Shown here piece after piece: positions 17,391 to 24,656 of a stretch of DNA of 64,000 nt. How positions within the stretch are numbered: the stretch's first letter is position 1; each line of letters starts with the position of its first letter. Made by a program: the position numbers and the translations under genes. The stretch is from Lachnospiraceae bacterium KGMB03038 (GTDB taxonomy: Bacteria; Bacillota; Clostridia; Lachnospirales; Lachnospiraceae), in contig CP041667.1 of the NCBI GenBank assembly GCA_007361935.1, positions 1,826,501 through 1,890,500 of the forward strand, written 5' to 3'. Under the pieces are notes generated by a model, which was not told where the DNA came from, did no database searches, and saw only the letters and a list, made by a program, of their open reading frames with translations.

Positions 17391-18806
17391 TTAAACCGGA
17401 TAACTTCCATTCTCTGTATCTGCTATCGTCTGATCTACTTTTGTCTGCTGCGCCTCCCGGTATTTAAAGAATTCTACCGCCACCTGGGGGAACAGCGCGT
17501 ATGTCAGTACATCCTCATCCTGCTGGCTCCACTGTTCCATCTCTTTCCTGAGGGTGTCCAATTCATCGGGGATCAGATCTGCCGGCCGGCAGGTGATCAC
17601 TTCCGCGTCATCTCCCAGAACTTTCTTCTTGACTTCCTCATTAAATGGCTTTACAGTAGCTCCGTATTTTCCGGCCAGGATATCCTTGGTCTCTTTAGTA
17701 GCCATCTTATAACGCTCACCCATCAGCACATTGAAGACCGCCTGGGTCCCCACGATCTGGGAAGACGGTGTGACAAGAGGCGGCTCGCCCAAGTCTTTGC
17801 GGACTCTTGGCACTTCTTCCAGCACCTCGTAATATTTATCCTCCGCATTCTGCTCTTTCAGCTGAGAGGTCAGGTTGGAGAGCATGCCGCCCGGCACCTG
17901 ATATAACAGCGTCTTAATATTCACACCCAAGTTCTTTGGATTAAGCAGTCCGCTCTCCAAAGCCTCATCCCGGATTGGCCGGAAGTAATCGGCAATTTCT
18001 GACAGCAGTTTCTGGTCAAATCCTGTATCATATGGAGTACCCCGGAAGGTTTCCACCATAACCTCCGTGGCTGGCTGTGATGTTCCCAGAGCAAATGGCG
18101 ACATTGCGGTATCGATCACATCCACTCCTGCTTCCACTGCTTTCAGATAAGTCATGGACGCCACTCCCGAAGTATAATGGGTGTGAAGCTGGATCGGCAG
18201 ATCCACCGCTTCTTTCAATGCCCCTACCAGTTCTGTGGCCGTATAAGGCAGCAGAAGTCCTGCCATATCTTTGATACAGATGGAATTCGCTCCCATATCC
18301 TCAATCCGCTTTGCGATATCCACCCAATATTCCAGCGTGTAGGCATCTCCCAGAGTATAGGAGAGAGCCACCTGAGCCTCCGCTTTCTCTTTATTTGCCG
18401 CCTTGACCGCCGTCTCAAGGTTTCTCAGATCGTTGAGGCAATCAAAGATCCGGATGATGTCAATTCCATTCGCGGCAGACTTCTGCACAAAATATTCAAC
18501 CACATCATCCGCGTACGGCCGGTATCCCAAGATATTCTGTCCCCGGAACAGCATCTGAAGCTTGGTGTTCTTGAAGCCGTCCCTGAATTTCCGAAGACGA
18601 TCCCATGGGTCTTCCTTCAAGAATCTGAGGGAAGCATCGAAGGTAGCGCCGCCCCAGCACTCTACAGAATGATACCCTACCTGGTCCATTTTATCTATAA
18701 TCGGAAGCATCTGTTCTGTTGTCATCCTTGTCGCGATCAGAGACTGATGCGCATCCCGCAGAATCGTTTCTGTAATCTTAATTGGTTTCTTCTCAATTTC
18801 CGCCAT
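17391..18806 (-). CDS. oadA: Oxaloacetate decarboxylase / transcarboxylase 5S-type subunit (pyruvate carboxyltransferase)
   Basis: 471 residues, a TIM-barrel carboxyltransferase without its own biotin domain. Motifs include ETILRDAHQSLIATRM (metal-binding Asp), CIKDMAGLL (catalytic lysine segment) and LHTHYTSG (metal-binding histidines). It transfers CO2 between oxaloacetate/pyruvate and carboxybiotin. The biotin is carried by the separate protein at 20037-20396. It is the last gene of the operon and ends one base before palindrome A. It may work as part of a decarboxylase or as the 5S partner of a transcarboxylase, as judged from the neighbours. Confidence 0.92.
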   Translation of the reverse strand: MAEIEKKPIKITETILRDAHQSLIATRMTTEQMLPIIDKMDQVGYHSVECWGGATFDASLRFLKEDPWDRLRKFRDGFKNTKLQMLFRGQNILGYRPYADDVVEYFVQKSAANGIDIIRIFDCLNDLRNLETAVKAANKEKAEAQVALSYTLGDAYTLEYWVDIAKRIEDMGANSICIKDMAGLLLPYTATELVGALKEAVDLPIQLHTHYTSGVASMTYLKAVEAGVDVIDTAMSPFALGTSQPATEVMVETFRGTPYDTGFDQKLLSEIADYFRPIRDEALESGLLNPKNLGVNIKTLLYQVPGGMLSNLTSQLKEQNAEDKYYEVLEEVPRVRKDLGEPPLVTPSSQIVGTQAVFNVLMGERYKMATKETKDILAGKYGATVKPFNEEVKKKVLGDDAEVITCRPADLIPDELDTLRKEMEQWSQQDEDVLTYALFPQVAVEFFKYREAQQTKVDQTIADTENGSYPV

Positions 18807-18828
18807 GATTTCTTCCTCCCTAATTCTT

Positions 18829-19980
18829 CTACATCACTCCAAAAATCGCCATAAATGTTCCCGCGGCGACCGCTGTTCCGATCACGCCGGCCACATTGGG
18901 GCCCATGGCGTGCATCAGCAGGAAGTTCGTCGGATCCGCCTCCGCCCCAACCTTCTGCGAGACTCTGGCAGCCATAGGTACCGCCGATACACCTGCGGAA
19001 CCGATCAATGGATTCACTTTTCCATGGGTAATGACGCACATCAGTTTCCCAAGAAGGACTCCGCCTGCCGTACCAAAAGCGAAGGCGACCAGACCCAGGA
19101 TCACGATCTTAACGGTATCCATATTCAGGAACGCTTCCGCGCTTGTGGTAGCTCCTACCGATGTTCCAAGCAAAATGACTACAATATACATCAGCGCGTT
19201 GGAAGCGGTATCCACAAGCTGTCTTACCACTCCTGATTCCCGGAACAGATTTCCCAGCATCAACATTCCCACAAGGGGCGCCGTGGTAGGCAGGATCACG
19301 CAGACCACGATCGTTACGATGATCGGGAACAGAATCCGCTCCAGTTTGGACACTGGACGCAGCTGCTCCATCTTGATCTTTCGCTCCTTTTCTGTAGTCA
19401 GAAGTTTCATGATCGGCGGCTGGATGATCGGAACCAGCGACATATATGAATATGCCGCCACCGCGATCGGACCTAAGATTGCCGTCTGCTCCAATTTCCC
19501 CGCCAGGAAGATGGATGTAGGGCCGTCCGCCCCGCCAATGATGGAGATAGCCGCCGCCGCTTTATCGGAGAAGCCCATCCACATCGCGCCCAGATACGCC
19601 ACGAAAATTCCAAGCTGAGCCGCCGCTCCCATCAAGAAACTCTTTGGATTCGCGATCAGCGGCCCAAAATCTGTCATCGCGCCTACCCCTAGGAAGATCA
19701 GCGACGGCAGGATCGACCACTCGTCAAGCAGATAGAAATAGTATAGCAATCCGCCTGTTCCGTTCTCCGCATCCTCAATATGCAGCATGATATCTGGATA
19801 AATGTTGACCAACAGCATACCAAAAGCAATGGGGACCAGAAGCAGCGGCTCAAATCCATGCCGGATTGCCAGATATAGGAAAAGACATGCTACCGCGATC
19901 ATCACAAGGTTTCCCCACGTAAGACTGAAAAAGGCGGTCTGACGCACAAGATTTCCCAATGTTGTTACGATATATTCCAT
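18829..19980 (-). CDS. oadB: Sodium ion-translocating decarboxylase, beta subunit
   Basis: 383 residues, strongly hydrophobic with about ten membrane segments. The decisive motif is ISIIGGADGPTSIFLAGKL, which carries the aspartate needed for Na+ transport in OadB/MmdB/GcdB proteins. It decarboxylates carboxybiotin and pumps Na+ out of the cell. The frame is open to 20004, but ATG at 19978-19980 has GGAGG 7 bases upstream and matches family N-termini. It lies 22 bases before oadA and 56 bases after the biotin-carrier gene. Confidence 0.95.
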   Translation of the reverse strand: MEYIVTTLGNLVRQTAFFSLTWGNLVMIAVACLFLYLAIRHGFEPLLLVPIAFGMLLVNIYPDIMLHIEDAENGTGGLLYYFYLLDEWSILPSLIFLGVGAMTDFGPLIANPKSFLMGAAAQLGIFVAYLGAMWMGFSDKAAAAISIIGGADGPTSIFLAGKLEQTAILGPIAVAAYSYMSLVPIIQPPIMKLLTTEKERKIKMEQLRPVSKLERILFPIIVTIVVCVILPTTAPLVGMLMLGNLFRESGVVRQLVDTASNALMYIVVILLGTSVGATTSAEAFLNMDTVKIVILGLVAFAFGTAGGVLLGKLMCVITHGKVNPLIGSAGVSAVPMAARVSQKVGAEADPTNFLLMHAMGPNVAGVIGTAVAAGTFMAIFGVM

Positions 19981-20036
19981 TTTTAGACCTCCAGTCGTGT
20001 TCATTTCAAAGGCAAAAGCCCTTGACAGGTTTCACA

Positions 20037-20396
20037 TTAGTTCAAGGTAGCCAGGACAGCGCCTGCTTCTACCGCTTCACCTACAGCGACCTCAATGCTG
20101 GCCACTGTTCCGTCTTCCGGAGCCACGACTGGAATCTCCATTTTCATAGCCTCGATGACCACAACTGCGTCTCCTCTTTGTACTTTCGTACCTACGCCCG
20201 CTTCAATTTTAAATACTTTTCCAGCCGCTCCAGCCTTTACCTCGATCGCTCCAGCCGCCGCTTTTGCCGCCGGCTTTGGCGCCGGAGCCGCTTTCGGCGC
20301 TGCCGCCGCTTTTGGAGCCGGGGCCGCTCCAGCTCCTTTTTCCTCTACGGTTACATCATATACATTTCCATTGACTGTAATGGTATAATTTTTCAT
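20037..20396 (-). CDS. Biotin carboxyl carrier protein of the decarboxylase complex
   Basis: 119 residues. A short N-terminal segment (KNYTITVNGNVYDVTVEE) is followed by an Ala/Pro/Lys linker (residues ~21-50) and a C-terminal biotinyl domain with the biotin lysine Lys85 in VIEAMKMEIPV. It carries CO2 from either carboxyltransferase to the membrane pump. It is placed between oadG and oadB, as in methylmalonyl-CoA and oxaloacetate decarboxylase operons. Confidence 0.95.
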   Translation of the reverse strand: MKNYTITVNGNVYDVTVEEKGAGAAPAPKAAAAPKAAPAPKPAAKAAAGAIEVKAGAAGKVFKIEAGVGTKVQRGDAVVVIEAMKMEIPVVAPEDGTVASIEVAVGEAVEAGAVLATLN

Positions 20397-20417
20397 GTTC
20401 AGATCCTCCTACATTCT

Positions 20418-21194
20418 TTATGATTTCCATTTATTTGACGGACGGCGGCGAATGCTGCGCACCACAAATCCGTCAGCAGCGGTTCCTTCCGCGGCAGCAA
20501 CAGCCGCAGAGATCACCGCGATCAATTCCATATCATCTGTCAGATCAACTTCCTCTGAAACTGCCTGTCCTAGTTCCTCGTTCCCTGTTTCCGCCTTCAC
20601 TGGTTCTGCTTTCTTTCCCCGAAGCTTCTGCTCGATCACGGGAATGAATTTCAACAGCCAGATCACGATCGAAATAAAGATCAATACCACGAATACGGTA
20701 CCCATTCCCAGCACAGTGTTCAGGCCGGCCTTCTCAAGGATCTCTCCCGTAGAATAGATTCCGCTCACCGTCATGCTGTCCAGATACAGGTTCTCGTCAT
20801 AAATAAATTCCAAAGTGGCCTCCCGCTCTTCAAATCTCGCCGGAACAGTCACTGTAAGCTCGTCCGCGGTCGCTTCAAAGGTAAAATCCCCATGTTCAAT
20901 ATAATCCCCGCATTCATCTATGCCAGACTGCCAACTGTCCATAGCTCCCAGGAAACTCTCCGGGGTAAAAGGAAGTTCCGCGTTATACAGTTCCTGCTCC
21001 ACAGCAAAATCTGTCCTGCTGTTCCACTCTTCGATCGTGTCCTCGTCCACCGAGTTACAGTACTCGATCAGGAATTCTGTAGCCTGCTGGATCGTTTCTT
21101 CATCATATTCCAATGTCTCGCTGTTGGAAGTACAACCGGCAAGGCCCAAAAACGCCGCAAGGACGACGATTAATACACTGATTCTCTTTTTCAC
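20418..21194 (-). CDS. OadG-type gamma subunit fused behind an extracytoplasmic lipoprotein domain
   Basis: 258 residues, much longer than a classical OadG/MmdD subunit (~80-130). The start appears to be GTG at 21192-21194. Residues 1-21 are a lipoprotein signal ending in LAGC with Cys21 as the predicted lipidated residue. Residues ~22-150 form an acidic globular domain. Residues ~152-185 contain the membrane anchor typical of OadG (GMGTVFVVLIFISIVIWLL). The C-terminal tail AVISAAVAAAEGTAADGFVV and RSIRRRP is the usual OadG ending. The extra outer domain is of unknown role. The assignment of the C-terminal half is firm; the lipidation is predicted from sequence. Confidence 0.88.
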   Translation of the reverse strand: MKKRISVLIVVLAAFLGLAGCTSNSETLEYDEETIQQATEFLIEYCNSVDEDTIEEWNSRTDFAVEQELYNAELPFTPESFLGAMDSWQSGIDECGDYIEHGDFTFEATADELTVTVPARFEEREATLEFIYDENLYLDSMTVSGIYSTGEILEKAGLNTVLGMGTVFVVLIFISIVIWLLKFIPVIEQKLRGKKAEPVKAETGNEELGQAVSEEVDLTDDMELIAVISAAVAAAEGTAADGFVVRSIRRRPSNKWKS

Positions 21195-21209
21195 TTCTGC
21201 CTCACCTCT

Positions 21210-22649
21210 CTAAACCGTTCCATGTTTTTTCGCGGGGCGGTCCTCCCGTTTTGTAAACAGCATCTCAAACGCGCCGATCACATATTTTCTCGTGTCCGCC
21301 GGCTGGATGATCGTGTCGACATAGCCTCTTCTGGCAGCAGACAGAGGACTTGCCTGGAGTTCCTCATACTGGGCGGCCATCTCCCGCTGTGTCTCGGCGT
21401 CTTCTTTGGCGTACATGATCTTGGCCGCCAGGGCCGGCTCCATCATGCCGATCTGAGCGGATGGCCAGGCATAGACCATATCCGCGCCAACAGATTTGCT
21501 GTTCATGACAACGTAAGCGTTGCCGTAGGCCTTCCCTGTGATCAGATTGACTTTTGGCACGGTGGCATCCGCAAACGCAGCCGCAAGACGGGCCGCCGCC
21601 CTTGCCAGGTGCTTTTCCTCATATTCCGCGGCCTTGAAACCGGACACATTTGTCAATGTCAGGACCGGGATGTTAAAAGCGTCACAGAAATTTACAAAAT
21701 CCGCGGCCTTCTGGGCGCCGTCCGCAGATAGAGATCCATCGAACTCAGCCGCCACACTCGCTTCTTCGTCAAAGATCTTCCATCGGTTTGCCACCGCTCC
21801 TACCGTCATTCCATTTAAACGGATAAAACCAGTCACCATGTCTTTCGCAAATTCCTTTTTCGTTTCAAAGAAAATCCCGCTGTCAGAGATTTCCGCAAGA
21901 GCCACCGCTCCATCAGCCGCCGCTCCCTCCATATTCTCGCAGGCTCGGTTCAGATCATCGGTACACTCTTCATAAGAGACATCTTCCTCATTGTTGCACG
22001 GCAGCATACAGATCAAGGTCCTGATATTTCCCAGAATCTCTTCTTCCGTTCCTGTTCCATCTATCAATCCCGTATTCTCGCTTTGGAAACCAGCAGAAGA
22101 AGTATCACATTTCTCCACTGTATTTCCTAAAATCGCATTGGGGGAGTTTACAAAGATTTTGCCCTTGTCCTTCTCCATGAAAGTAAAATCTGTCAATGCC
22201 GGGATGAGAGAAAGACCTCCTCCGCAAGAACCAAAGACCGCTGTGATCTGTGGAATCACTCCGGAAGCCATCGCCTGCTTCCGATACAGACTTCCAAACG
22301 CTTCCAGCGCGTCAGTCGCCTCCTGGAGTCTTAAACCGGCGCAGTCCACAAGACCTATGACCGGCGCGCCCATTTTCATCGCCATATCATAGAGATTCGT
22401 GATCTTCTTGGCGTGCATCTCGCCCACCGCCCCGTTCAATACAGCGGCATCCTGGCTGTACACATAAACCAGATTGCCATCGATCACTCCATATCCCGTG
22501 ATCACTCCATCAGACGGGGTTTTTTGTTCCTGCAGGTTGAAATCTGTGTTTCTGGCTGTCACCGCTCCACCGATTTCAACAAAGCTGCCTGCGTCAAGCA
22601 AAGTCATGATCCGACTGCAAGCCGCATGTTCTGTTGCCGTGTTGCCCAT
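21210..22649 (-). CDS. mmdA: Acyl-CoA carboxyltransferase (methylmalonyl-CoA decarboxylase alpha / transcarboxylase 12S type)
   Basis: 479 residues of the crotonase-fold carboxyl transferase family. Motifs include VYSQDAAVLNGAVGEMHAKK, VDCAGLRLQEA, and a C-terminal GKAYGNAYVVMNSK with YAWPSAQIGMM. These enzymes move CO2 between an acyl-CoA (methylmalonyl-, malonyl- or glutaconyl-CoA) and biotin; the exact acyl-CoA cannot be fixed from sequence alone. First gene of the operon, with GGAGG 7 bases upstream and a clear promoter at 22733-22761. Confidence 0.88.
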   Translation of the reverse strand: MGNTATEHAACSRIMTLLDAGSFVEIGGAVTARNTDFNLQEQKTPSDGVITGYGVIDGNLVYVYSQDAAVLNGAVGEMHAKKITNLYDMAMKMGAPVIGLVDCAGLRLQEATDALEAFGSLYRKQAMASGVIPQITAVFGSCGGGLSLIPALTDFTFMEKDKGKIFVNSPNAILGNTVEKCDTSSAGFQSENTGLIDGTGTEEEILGNIRTLICMLPCNNEEDVSYEECTDDLNRACENMEGAAADGAVALAEISDSGIFFETKKEFAKDMVTGFIRLNGMTVGAVANRWKIFDEEASVAAEFDGSLSADGAQKAADFVNFCDAFNIPVLTLTNVSGFKAAEYEEKHLARAAARLAAAFADATVPKVNLITGKAYGNAYVVMNSKSVGADMVYAWPSAQIGMMEPALAAKIMYAKEDAETQREMAAQYEELQASPLSAARRGYVDTIIQPADTRKYVIGAFEMLFTKREDRPAKKHGTV

Positions 22650-22732
22650 AGTAAACCCTCCATTTTCTCATATATTTTAGTTGGTTTTTACTGAAAACAA
22701 TTGTGAGGCAAAGAAAAATTTCTGCCAATTAT

Positions 22733-22761
22733 ATTATACTCTCATTGATTTAATTTCGCAA
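22733..22761 (-). promoter_or_regulatory. Sigma-A promoter of the decarboxylase operon
   Basis: Minus strand: TTGCGA (22756-22761), 17-base spacer, TATAAT (22733-22738). The right end of this promoter region is only 26 bases from the insertion sequence beginning at 22787. Confidence 0.75.
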
Positions 22762-22852
22762 TATTGTTAATTAATTGGCAATATCACAATGGGGGTGTCG
22801 CAAAATCATCAAATTAGGTGATGGAGCGATACCCTCGCTCCATTTAAAGGAA

Positions 22853-22896
22853 AACGGAAGTGATTCCACTTTGTTCTGTGGATTACTTCCGTTTTT
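22853..22896 (-). terminator. Terminator hairpin behind the transposase gene
   Basis: Minus strand arms AACGGAAGTAATCCAC and GTGGAATCACTTCCGTT pair around an 8-base loop, followed by TTTCCTTT. It lies about 40 bases after the transposase stop, inside the insertion sequence. Confidence 0.65.
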
Positions 22897-22933
22897 GAGC
22901 ATACTTTAATAAAGCTGCTTAGTTTCTGTTTGA

Positions 22934-24541
22934 TTAAGCAGATTCCTTCACTGGAAACAGATGGTTTCCGGTTCGGTCATTTTGTATTTTAGCGTGAAGT
23001 TTGTTGAGATTATAGCCCATACTCAATAAAAGAATCTCCAGTTTTACTTTGGTTTTTCCACGGAGTAAAAATCTTTGAAATTCATAGTCGTTTTTCAGGA
23101 CTCCAAATGCTCCCTCCACCTGGATCGAACGGTTCATCCGGTATAGGATCCCGGTTTCGCTCAGGATGTTTTCATAGGATTCCTGTCGTTTCTCCAAAAA
23201 GCTTTTGGATACATACAGCCGTTTGTTCCCTTTTGCTTTTGTACATTTCTCTTTATAAGGACAGTCCGTACAATCTTCGCATTCGTAGACGGTGACTTCG
23301 GATTCATAGCCACTTTTACTTGTCTGCTTTTTCAGGAAAATCGGCCGCAGTTTCTTCCCGGCATGACACGTATAGGTATCTGTCCTTTCATCATAACCCA
23401 TGTTCTCACGTTTACTGATATCCTTTTTAAAACTCCTCTTTTTCCATTTCTCATACGTTTGCGGTTTGATATAGGGCTTTTGTTTCTGGTCTCTCAGATA
23501 GCTGTATCCTTCTTCACTTTCATATCCTGAATCTGCCGTCACGCTTGGATAACGGAATCCCAGTTTTTCTTCCATTCTCTTTAAAAAAGGGACCAGCGTC
23601 CATACATCATTCCGATCCTGAAAAATATCTGTCGCGACAATATATTCGCTGTCCACTGCGATCTGTACGTTATATCCCGGCTTCAACTGGGCATTCCGCA
23701 TATGGTCATCCTTCATATGCATGAATGTGGCGTCCGGATCCGTCTTACAATAATTATTCCGTCCCCGGAAGCTGGCTGTATGCCAGTCGTAGATGGTCTG
23801 CCGTTCCAGAAAACGTTGGAACAGTTCCAGATATTTCTGGTTCCGGCTTTTCTGTTTCCCTCTTCCATGGACAAAAACGGTATGCTGTTCTTTACAGCTC
23901 TGTTCCAGAAACCGACAGATCTTCTGAAGATCCTGTGTTCTTGTTCCTTCCGTTACAGAAAAACTCTGTAGATACTCCTGGTTCAGAAGAGCTACGGCTT
24001 CCTGTACTTTCTGGAACATTTTTGTTTCCCATTTCCCTACGGATTTTTTCCAGACAAAGGTATATTTGTTTGCGCATGCCTCCAGCTTTGTCCCATCAAT
24101 AAAAACGGTTTCCTTCGACAGCTCGCCCGCATTTTTCAGTCTCTTTACCATTTGATAGAAGAGATCTTCACAGGCATCCGCCAGGAATCCGGTACGGAAA
24201 CGTGCGATCGTGCTGTGGTCAGGTGCTTTCTGCCCGGCGAGCAGCCACATAAAGTTGATATCTCGTCTGCATGCGGTTTCAATTTTTCTGGATGAATAAA
24301 TGTTCTGGGAATACGCATAGGTCAGGATCTTGAACATGGTCTTAGGATCCACTGCCGGATTTCTGCCTTTGGCAGAGTAAGCCTGATACAGCAAGCTGTA
24401 ATCCAATCCCTCCAATTCGTGGCTCAGCAGTCGGACAGAATCATCATCAGGAACCAAACCTTCCAAATTTAATGGCAAAACCAGTTGATAAGGTTCGCCG
24501 AATTCGGTATAATTTTTATGGTATTTTTGGTTAGTAGGCAT
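22934..24541 (-). CDS. IS1182-family transposase (DDE)
   Basis: 535 residues. Recognised from the N-terminal domain that selects the DDE class (DPKTMFKILTYAYSQNIYSS, LLAGQKAPDHSTIARFR), a first catalytic Asp segment ETVFIDGTKLEACANKY, a second VTADSGYESEEGY and a C-terminal RSIQVEGAFGVLKNDYEFQR region bearing the glutamate. A cysteine-rich insert (CEDCTDCPYKEKCTKAKG) is typical of this family. The gene is intact, so the element may be active. Confidence 0.93.
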   Translation of the reverse strand: MPTNQKYHKNYTEFGEPYQLVLPLNLEGLVPDDDSVRLLSHELEGLDYSLLYQAYSAKGRNPAVDPKTMFKILTYAYSQNIYSSRKIETACRRDINFMWLLAGQKAPDHSTIARFRTGFLADACEDLFYQMVKRLKNAGELSKETVFIDGTKLEACANKYTFVWKKSVGKWETKMFQKVQEAVALLNQEYLQSFSVTEGTRTQDLQKICRFLEQSCKEQHTVFVHGRGKQKSRNQKYLELFQRFLERQTIYDWHTASFRGRNNYCKTDPDATFMHMKDDHMRNAQLKPGYNVQIAVDSEYIVATDIFQDRNDVWTLVPFLKRMEEKLGFRYPSVTADSGYESEEGYSYLRDQKQKPYIKPQTYEKWKKRSFKKDISKRENMGYDERTDTYTCHAGKKLRPIFLKKQTSKSGYESEVTVYECEDCTDCPYKEKCTKAKGNKRLYVSKSFLEKRQESYENILSETGILYRMNRSIQVEGAFGVLKNDYEFQRFLLRGKTKVKLEILLLSMGYNLNKLHAKIQNDRTGNHLFPVKESA

Positions 24542-24656
24542 ATCTAATTATACCATGGATTATGGACTCTTCGGGGTCCGTTTTCTGTTTTTGGATATGA
24601 AAAAGGAGCGTTGCTCCATAGATGATTACTCATCTATTTTGCAACGCCCCCATTGC

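Larger units (their letters stand above)
22787..24655 (-). mobile_element. IS1182-family insertion sequence, about 1.87 kb
   Basis: Terminal inverted repeats CAATGGGGGTGTCGCAAAAT (left) and CAATGGGGGCGTTGCAAAAT (right, reverse complement) differ at two positions and enclose one transposase gene. Just inside both ends are two small hairpins: left ATCATC...GTGAT and GGAGCG...CGCTCC, right AGATGA...TCATCT and GGAGC...GCTCC. The element abuts the leuA stop codon. Its exact ends could be 4 bases further in on each side if CAAT/ATTG are flanks. No obvious long target duplication is seen. Confidence 0.85.
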
